Shown here in pieces: positions 1-4,247 of a stretch of 5,065 bases of DNA. This DNA is from Bacteroidales bacterium. Lineage in GTDB: Bacteria; Bacteroidota; Bacteroidia; Bacteroidales; UBA3663. The stretch's first letter is position 1, and each line of letters opens with the position of its first letter. The notes below the pieces were generated by a model that was not told where the DNA came from, did not search any database, and saw only the letters and a list, made by a program, of their open reading frames with translations. Both the position numbers and the translations under genes were made by a program. The stretch is from contig JAGBQS010000047.1 in the NCBI GenBank assembly GCA_017632695.1, positions 1 through 5,065 of the forward strand, in the 5' to 3' direction.

Positions 1-1154
1 ACACGCCCGAGGACAGCCCCGAAGCACTGGCTACGCTCAACTATACCAGCGGAACCACAGGATTCTCCAAGGGTGTCATGCTGCCCGACCGATGCTGCTA
101 CAGCAACTGGCAGTTCCATCGCAGGGTATTCCGCCGCGTCATGAAACCGCAGGCCGAGATCCTGACCGTCCTGCCAATGGCACACATGTACGGTCTGACC
201 TGCTCGTTTGTGGCTCCGTTCATTCAGGGCTGCCACAACACGTTCCTCACCCGTATGCCATCGCCTGCTATCATCAACCAGGCATTCATGGAGCTGAAAC
301 CGGTCATTCTGATCAGCGTACCATTGGTGGTCGAGAAATATGTGAAGTACAAGATTGAACCGGACATCAGTTCGCTCAAACGTCTGCGCTACATCCACTA
401 CCCCGTTGTGGGACGCATTTTCAGATTCTTTACCCGCCGTCGTGCCATGAGGTATTTCGGTGGCAGGATGACCGAAGTGATGGTGGGCGGATCGGCCATC
501 AACAAGTCGGTCGAGGAGTTCCTGAAGAACATCAACTTCCCGCTGGCCGTAGGCTACGGCGCTACCGAAACCGGCCCGATGATCACCTACGAGAACCACA
601 AGAAGATTCGCAACGGTTCGTGCGGACGTGCCGTAATGAACATGGAAGTAAAGATCGACAGTCCCGAACCGCGCAAGACAGCCGGCGAGATCCTGACCCG
701 CGGCAAGAACGTCATGCTGGGTTATTACAAGAATCCTGAGGCTACTGCCGAAGCCATCGATCCTGAAGGCTGGTACCACACCGGCGATCTGGGCATTATG
801 GACAAGGACGGCTTCGTATATATCATGGGCCGCAAGAAGAACATGATTCTGGGCACCAACGGACAGAACATCTATCCGGAAGAGATCGAGGACCGTCTGA
901 ACAACATGGACTATGTGGCCGAAAGCATCATCGTACAACGCGAAGAACGTCTGGTAGCCCTCATCTATCCGAACTACGAGCTCGCCTATGCCAACGGCCT
1001 GAACGACGAGCAGATCATGGCTCAGATGCACGCTAACCGCAAGGAACTGAACGCAACGCTGCCCAACTACTCGCAGATAGCCCGTGTGGAACTGATGGAT
1101 CAGGAGTTCGAGAAAACTGCCAAGCGTTCCATCAAGCGCTTCCTATATAAATAA
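1..1154 (+). CDS. Long-chain acyl-CoA synthetase (AMP-forming), 5'-truncated by window edge
   Basis: This is the C-terminal 383 residues (frame from base 3) of an ANL-superfamily adenylate-forming enzyme. It probably activates long-chain fatty acids to acyl-CoA through an acyl-AMP intermediate, at or near the inner membrane. In the visible fragment, the P-loop signature YTSGTTGFSKGVM is at residues 14-26, LPMAHMYG at 57-64, GGSA near 163, the A5 motif GYGATETGP at 184-192, the A7 motif GWYHTGDLG at 256-264, the hinge region GRKKNMI at 276-282 and YPEEIE near 291-296. The frame is open to the first base, so the Met at base 78 lies inside the signature and is not the start. Family members are about 550 residues, so roughly 150-170 are missing. 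The C-terminal FEKTAKRSIKR at 369-379 has Ser where the catalytic A10 Lys is normally found. Family assignment is certain; chain-length preference is inferred. Confidence 0.95.
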   Translation, partial: TPEDSPEALATLNYTSGTTGFSKGVMLPDRCCYSNWQFHRRVFRRVMKPQAEILTVLPMAHMYGLTCSFVAPFIQGCHNTFLTRMPSPAIINQAFMELKPVILISVPLVVEKYVKYKIEPDISSLKRLRYIHYPVVGRIFRFFTRRRAMRYFGGRMTEVMVGGSAINKSVEEFLKNINFPLAVGYGATETGPMITYENHKKIRNGSCGRAVMNMEVKIDSPEPRKTAGEILTRGKNVMLGYYKNPEATAEAIDPEGWYHTGDLGIMDKDGFVYIMGRKKNMILGTNGQNIYPEEIEDRLNNMDYVAESIIVQREERLVALIYPNYELAYANGLNDEQIMAQMHANRKELNATLPNYSQIARVELMDQEFEKTAKRSIKRFLYK

Positions 1155-1192
1155 TAAGGTATATACAGTCGCAACTATCACGACTTTCACAT

Positions 1193-1230
1193 AGTTTCCG
1201 ATCACTTCTTACAGGAGGTGGTCGGAAATT
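1193..1230 (+). terminator. Long hairpin after the acyl-CoA synthetase gene, possible terminator
   Basis: The arms TTTCCGATCACTTCT (1195-1209) and GGAGGTGGTCGGAAA (1214-1228) pair over 15 positions with three G-U wobbles and a four-base loop. Two weaker pairs extend the stem to 1193/1230. It lies 38 bases after the stop codon and ends 20 bases before the -33 box of the next promoter, as expected for transcriptional insulation. It lacks a good U-tract, with only AAATTTG at the 3' side, so termination is inferred from the fold and position. Confidence 0.5.
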
Positions 1231-1250
1231 TGCAAATAAAGGGAAGAATA

Positions 1251-1282
1251 ATTGGATTTTCACGTTTTTCTGCTTATCTTTG
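1251..1282 (+). promoter_or_regulatory. Bacteroidetes-type promoter of the CDF gene
   Basis: ATTG (1251-1254), a 20-base spacer and TATCTTTG (1275-1282) closely match the Bacteroides consensus TTTG-N19-21-TAnnTTTG. Transcription should start about 4-8 bases after the -7 box, around 1286-1290, which is at or just before the ATG at 1290. This makes the mRNA likely leaderless or nearly so. The placement also rules out the longer upstream reading of the CDF ORF. Confidence 0.75.
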
Positions 1283-1289
1283 CGGCGCA

Positions 1290-2180
1290 ATGAAACGAAA
1301 CAAGGAAATCTATCAGGTAACACTCATAGGCGGTGCTGTGAACGTTCTGCTGCTGCTCTTCAAGTTTACGGCAGGCATCGTGGGACGCAGTGCGGCCATG
1401 GTGGCCGATGCCGTTCACTCGCTGAGCGACTTTGTGACCGATGTCATCGTGCTGGTGTTTGTCCGGATCAGCGGCAGGCCCAAGGACAAGTCGCACGACT
1501 ATGGTCACGGCAAATACGAGACATTGGCCATGACCCTCATCGGACTTTCCCTGCTGGCTGTGGCTGGCGGCATTCTGTACAGCGGAGCCGCAAAGATCAT
1601 TGCCTGGGCAGGCGGAGCGCAGCTCGAAGCTCCGGGCATGCTGGCCCTGTGGGCTGCCCTGCTTTCGGTGGTACTGAAAGAAGGGGTATTCCGTTATTCG
1701 ATGGCAGCAGCCAAAAGGCTGAACTCGCAGGCAGTGGAAGCCAATGCCTGGCATCACCGCAGCGATGCCCTCTCCTCCATCGGCACATCGGCGGGCATTT
1801 GCGGAGCCATCTTTCTGGGCGAACGCTGGACGGTTCTCGACCCCATCGCCTCCGTAATAGTCGGCCTGTTCATCGTAAAGGTATCCGTCGACCTGGTCCG
1901 CCGGGGCGTGGGCGACCTGATGGAACAGTCGTTGCCCGATGAGGTGGAAGCCGAAATACTCCGGCTGGCAGCATCGGTGGAGGGTGTATCCAAGCCCCAC
2001 GACCTGCGCACGCGCCGCATCGGCAACCACTATGCCATCGAACTGCACATCCTGATGGACGGCAACATGCCCCTTTACGAGGCTCATCGGAGAGCATCGG
2101 AAGTGGAACGGCTGCTGAAGCATCATTACGGTGCCAAAACACACATTGCCGTTCATGTTGAACCGGCACCCAAAGAATAA
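1290..2180 (+). CDS. Cation diffusion facilitator (CDF) family metal transporter
   Basis: This is a complete 296-residue inner-membrane exporter of divalent metal ions (Zn, Fe, Mn or similar) driven by proton antiport. CDF proteins work as dimers with six membrane helices and a cytoplasmic metal-binding domain. The transport site is visible as H43-x3-D47 in helix 2 (ADAVHSLSDFVTD) and H155-x3-D159 in helix 5 (HHRSD). The HDYGHGKYE loop after helix 2 (residues 69-77) is typical. Residues from about 210 form the C-terminal domain, with His at 237, 252, 266, 285 and 289 and the closing IAVHVEP. Length is normal for the family. The start at ATG 1290 is preferred because the promoter -7 box ends at 1282. 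Upstream in-frame codons, including GTG 1218, lie inside a hairpin and add 24 residues of no CDF character. Metal specificity cannot be read from the sequence; His rather than Asp at position 43 differs from the E. coli YiiP site. Confidence 0.95.
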   Translation: MKRNKEIYQVTLIGGAVNVLLLLFKFTAGIVGRSAAMVADAVHSLSDFVTDVIVLVFVRISGRPKDKSHDYGHGKYETLAMTLIGLSLLAVAGGILYSGAAKIIAWAGGAQLEAPGMLALWAALLSVVLKEGVFRYSMAAAKRLNSQAVEANAWHHRSDALSSIGTSAGICGAIFLGERWTVLDPIASVIVGLFIVKVSVDLVRRGVGDLMEQSLPDEVEAEILRLAASVEGVSKPHDLRTRRIGNHYAIELHILMDGNMPLYEAHRRASEVERLLKHHYGAKTHIAVHVEPAPKE

Positions 2181-2185
2181 CCGTC

Positions 2186-2216
2186 ATTTCGTACACTAAG
2201 AAAGGGATTTCGTACA
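2186..2216 (+). repeat. 10-base direct repeat, 21-base period; candidate LytTR operator
   Basis: ATTTCGTACA occurs exactly at 2186-2195 and 2207-2216, separated by 11 bases, so both copies face the same side of the helix two turns apart. It starts 6 bases after the CDF stop and ends 16 bases before the -33 box of the promoter at 2233. LytTR proteins typically bind 9-10 base direct repeats of about this period. The published E. coli YpdB site is GGCATTTCAT-N11-GGCATTTCAT; here the registers GTCATTTCGT and GGGATTTCGT each match it at 8 of 10 positions. The repeat is seen directly; its use as the operator of the LytTR gene downstream is inference. Confidence 0.6.
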
Positions 2217-2221
2217 ATCAG

Positions 2222-2245
2222 CCTGTTTTGCTATTGCACAACAGG
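2222..2245. promoter_or_regulatory. Imperfect dyad overlapping the -33 box of the first LytTR promoter
   Basis: CCTGTT (2222-2227) and AACAGG (2240-2245) are exact inverted repeats. After one mismatch they continue as TGC/GCA around a TATT centre, giving nine pairs in all. The centre contains the ATTG taken as the -33 box (2233-2236), so a dimeric repressor bound here would block the promoter. As RNA it would be a compact hairpin 42 bases after the CDF stop and could also contribute to ending that transcript. It is followed by AAAATT rather than a U-tract, so it is not a standard terminator. Confidence 0.45.
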
Positions 2246-2264
2246 AAAATTATGCCTATCTTTG
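2233..2264 (+). promoter_or_regulatory. Promoter P1 upstream of the LytTR gene
   Basis: ATTG (2233-2236), a 20-base spacer and TATCTTTG (2257-2264) fit the Bacteroidetes consensus and have the same arrangement and -7 sequence as the CDF promoter at 1251-1282. The expected start is about 2268-2272, giving a leader of about 150 bases to the LytTR ATG. The leader holds a possible short ORF (2281-2331) and a weak CATTA/TAATG hairpin (2302-2316). The two upstream repeat elements suggest that this promoter is regulated. Confidence 0.65.
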
Positions 2265-2280
2265 CACCGGATTATCAAAC

Positions 2281-2331
2281 ATGGTTGCAAAGCTAATCAA
2301 TCATTACAACATAATGGAACAATTTTATTAA
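2281..2331 (+). CDS. Possible 16-residue leader ORF
   Basis: ATG at 2281 to TAA at 2329-2331 encodes MVAKLINHYNIMEQFY. It begins about 10 bases after the expected start of transcripts from P1 and ends before P2, so it would be present only on the longer transcript. There is no run of one amino acid suggesting classical attenuation and no ribosome binding site. An ORF this short can arise by chance, and it is listed only because of its position between two promoters. Confidence 0.15.
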   Translation: MVAKLINHYNIMEQFY

Positions 2332-2357
2332 AGTTAGTTAAAAGCAGAATCCACCTC

Positions 2358-2388
2358 TTTGAAATCTCAATAATTCAGAGTACATTTG
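2358..2388 (+). promoter_or_regulatory. Promoter P2, proximal to the LytTR gene
   Basis: TTTG (2358-2361), a 19-base spacer and TACATTTG (2381-2388) are an exact match to TTTG-N19-21-TAnnTTTG. The expected start is about 2392-2396, leaving a short untranslated leader of about 26-30 bases before the ATG at 2422. It supports ATG 2422 over the in-frame TTG at 2386, which falls inside the -7 box. P2 probably gives basal expression of the LytTR/membrane-protein operon. Confidence 0.7.
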
Positions 2389-2421
2389 CACAGCCAAATA
2401 ATCACACTTATACTCTCCAAC

Positions 2422-2802
2422 ATGCAATTCCTAACCATCATAAATGACAAAGAAGTGTTCCGATTCCCGTTCGACAAGATTGTATATGTCACATCAGATG
2501 GCAACTATTCAGTTATTCACATGGCCGACGGATCAGAATGTACCTTAACGACGCAATTGAAACTGCTATATAAAAAAATCAAGTCTCAACTCGGACAAAG
2601 CGATACTATCTTCACTCGCGTTGGCAAGCAGCTTGTCGTTAATATAGGCTATGTGTCTTACGTTAATCCGACAAAACAGGAACTTAAACTAAAAGACTAC
2701 AAAACGTTCACCATCAAAAAGTCTGCATCCCAGACTGCATTGAAAATGCTCAAAGATAGATTTACCAATGGCAATTGGGACGATGACGAAGAAGAAGATT
2801 AA
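2422..2802 (+). CDS. Stand-alone LytTR-domain DNA-binding regulator
   Basis: This 126-residue protein is almost entirely one LytTR domain (roughly residues 5-115), the ten-strand beta fold used by AgrA, AlgR and YpdB to bind paired direct repeats. Recognisable parts are FDKIVYVTSDGNYSVIHMADG (residues 17-37, matching the usual IxYxESxGxYxxIHxxDG) and FTRVGKQLVVNIGYV (64-78, matching FxRxHRSxLVNxxxI). There is no receiver domain, so activity is not controlled by phosphorylation within this protein. The last residues, WDDDEEED (119-126), form a strongly acidic tail outside the domain. The ATG at 2422 has no Shine-Dalgarno, as is usual in Bacteroidetes. The next gene begins 24 bases downstream on the same strand, with no terminator between, so the two are probably one operon. 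The pairing suggests that the membrane protein controls this regulator. Its targets are unknown; autoregulation through the direct repeat at 2186-2216 is a hypothesis. Confidence 0.88.
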   Translation: MQFLTIINDKEVFRFPFDKIVYVTSDGNYSVIHMADGSECTLTTQLKLLYKKIKSQLGQSDTIFTRVGKQLVVNIGYVSYVNPTKQELKLKDYKTFTIKKSASQTALKMLKDRFTNGNWDDDEEED

Positions 2803-2826
2803 TAAGATTATTAAATAGAAACAAAT

Positions 2827-3882
2827 ATGAAAGAGATTGAAGATAATGAAATACGGAATATCGGACAAAGTCAATCGGGCGGACATCTGAACCCCCAAAA
2901 GCTTCAGACGAGTCCTGACACATTCGACATTCCAGATAGTGAAACAGGTAGTGAAAACGATTCAATACTTGTCAGTTGGACAGATCCTACAGAAGACATC
3001 TTCCAACAAAAACGAAAGCGAAGATTTCTGAAGGAAGGGATCCGAATAACGTGGATCGGAATTTTAATAATTGTAAGTATTATAGCTGTTCTACTGTACA
3101 TTATATTCCGACAATCGGAAAAAATGGAATACATAGAACAGGATGCAATAGGAATAGAAACGCCATACTCTGCGAACCTCCAATTAAACAGCCACAGAAT
3201 TGCATCCGATTTCGCTAAAAAATATTTAAATACAAATTCATCTGATGAAAACGAGGTTATTTATTGCAACATCAATCGAATAACTGCCAATAATATACCT
3301 CTTAAAATATTCAATCCCGGGAATGCTGTACCCGAACTGCACGTGGGGGAAATAGAAGCATCGGATAATAATATAATTCTGGCATTCCAGGCCGCCGACA
3401 TTCGGAAAGACAATGGTGGTATTGTAGGAACATTCATCAGGAATGGAGAAATTATCAGCAAAGGGGTGTCGAAAGCCGGATTTGTGGCAATCATAAATGG
3501 AGAAATAAAGATCGGAGCCGAATTAAACAGCCCCTATTTTGAAGAAGCCATACAGACAAACGGATCATTTTTCCGTCAATATGCGCTGATTAAAGACGGC
3601 CTGATATTAGAAAGCAATCTGAAAGAGAAATCAATCCGCCGGGCCATTTGCGAACAGAATGGCAAAATCTTTATTGCCGAAACATGCGAACGGGCATCCA
3701 TGCAAGAATTCTCCCAGGCACTTATCTCACAAGGAGTAAAGAATGCTGTCTATCTGGTAGGCAGTTCCAAAGCTCACGGTTTTGCCCGTCAGGATGCCGA
3801 GACATTCACGGAATGGGGCGACCCCACTACTTATAACCAAAAGAACATCACCTACCTTGTCTGGAAAAACAACAACAGATAA
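2827..3882 (+). CDS. Single-pass membrane protein with DUF2233/phosphodiester glycosidase-like periplasmic domain
   Basis: This 351-residue protein has three parts. Residues 1-70 are polar and probably cytoplasmic, ending in a basic patch (QKRKRR, 61-66). Residues about 75-94 are one hydrophobic helix (WIGILIIVSIIAVLLYIIF), which the positive-inside rule orients N-in, C-out. From about 140 the rest resembles the DUF2233 domain shared with human NAGPA and E. coli YigE: GGIVGTFIRNGEIISKG (198-213), SKAGFVAIINGEIKIG (215-230), QTNGSFF (243-249), an alternating strand region to RRAICEQNGKIFIAE (271-285), then EFSQALISQGVKNAVYLVG (294-312). In the family the last segment usually reads NALYLDGG or similar; here Val311 and Gly312 fall at that spot, so the glycosidase activity may be lost or changed. 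It follows the LytTR gene by 24 bases and is followed by a terminator 7 bases after its stop. Possible roles are a periplasmic ligand sensor controlling the LytTR protein, or an active wall or glycan hydrolase. Domain assignment is from motif recognition only. Confidence 0.75.
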   Translation: MKEIEDNEIRNIGQSQSGGHLNPQKLQTSPDTFDIPDSETGSENDSILVSWTDPTEDIFQQKRKRRFLKEGIRITWIGILIIVSIIAVLLYIIFRQSEKMEYIEQDAIGIETPYSANLQLNSHRIASDFAKKYLNTNSSDENEVIYCNINRITANNIPLKIFNPGNAVPELHVGEIEASDNNIILAFQAADIRKDNGGIVGTFIRNGEIISKGVSKAGFVAIINGEIKIGAELNSPYFEEAIQTNGSFFRQYALIKDGLILESNLKEKSIRRAICEQNGKIFIAETCERASMQEFSQALISQGVKNAVYLVGSSKAHGFARQDAETFTEWGDPTTYNQKNITYLVWKNNNR

Positions 3883-3889
3883 TTAAGGG

Positions 3890-3931
3890 AACAGCCTCTA
3901 TTTGCAAATCGGGCAAACAGAGGCTGTTTTT
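3890..3931 (+). terminator. Intrinsic terminator of the LytTR/membrane-protein operon
   Basis: AACAGCCTCT (3890-3899) pairs perfectly with AGAGGCTGTT (3919-3928). After one mismatch the stem continues as TTTG/CAAA (3901-3904 with 3914-3917). A TTTTT run at 3927-3931 follows. It begins 7 bases after the stop of the membrane protein. On the opposite strand the stem is followed by TCCCTT rather than a U-tract, so it acts mainly on + strand transcription. Confidence 0.9.
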
Positions 3932-3986
3932 ATGAATTTATGTAGGCTGAGACAAATTGCCAGGAATAATTCTAAACAATGAAGCT

Positions 3987-4220
3987 TTAACCTGGAGTAA
4001 AAATCATTTGAAAACAATTATTATATCTTTTAATAAATTCAATACACTGTTTATAATATTCAATAGGATCACTGTCTTTCAGTGGAAGAATTTGTTCAAC
4101 AAAGTACTTTTGCGTTTTGGGATGTGCATCATCGATTGTAAACAATAAATTGAGTATAAAATCAGCAACAAGATTAAACTCCGGATGCTTTTTGAATGAA
4201 TACCAATGATTATTTTGCAT
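3987..4220 (-). CDS. Hypothetical 77-residue protein
   Basis: I do not recognise this protein. It runs from ATG (4220-4218) to TAA (3989-3987) and begins 27 bases after the stop of the TPR gene on the same strand, so it may be the last gene of that operon. It is rich in aromatic and charged residues (HWYSFKKHPEF near the start, EYYKQCIEFIKRY in the C-terminal third) and looks largely helical and soluble, with no signal peptide, membrane helix or TPR consensus. Its codons are markedly A/T-rich compared with the TPR gene, and its composition is protein-like, unlike the opposite-strand frame, which starts at TTG and is dominated by Ile, Asn and Phe. The leader is AT-rich with no Shine-Dalgarno. 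No terminator is evident after its stop. It could be a lineage-specific small protein; a chance ORF cannot be excluded. Confidence 0.55.
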   Translation of the reverse strand: MQNNHWYSFKKHPEFNLVADFILNLLFTIDDAHPKTQKYFVEQILPLKDSDPIEYYKQCIEFIKRYNNCFQMIFTPG

Positions 4221-4247
4221 AAACGTTAATAGTTATATTATATTTTA

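Noticed and set aside
1218..1289. N-terminal extension of the CDF gene from GTG 1218
   Set aside because: It lies in a hairpin arm and upstream of a near-consensus promoter whose -7 box ends at 1282; the extra 24 residues do not resemble a CDF N-terminus.
1260..2156. 298-codon open frame on the - strand opposite the CDF gene
   Set aside because: It is the shadow of a GC-rich coding gene: rich in His, Cys, Gln and Gly, with no recognisable domain, while the + strand carries clear CDF motifs.
2330..2338. AAAGTTAGT, a match to the general LytTR half-site consensus
   Set aside because: LytTR sites are paired and no second half-site occurs at a suitable distance; a single 9-base degenerate match is expected by chance.
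2386..2421. TTG start 12 codons upstream for the LytTR gene
   Set aside because: The TTG is part of the -7 box TACATTTG; transcripts from P2 begin after it, and the LytTR domain is complete from ATG 2422.
2262..2447. 61-codon + strand frame across the promoter gap
   Set aside because: It starts at a TTG inside the P1 -7 box and overlaps the LytTR start in another frame; no protein-like features.
3106..3120. Perfect inverted repeat TTCCGA-CAA-TCGGAA
   Set aside because: It lies inside the membrane-protein coding region right after the membrane helix, with short arms and no U-tract; likely a coincidence of codons.
3957..4148. 63-codon + strand frame opposite the 77-residue gene
   Set aside because: It begins with TTG after the terminator, has no promoter, and its Ile/Asn/Phe-heavy make-up fits an antisense shadow of an AT-rich gene.
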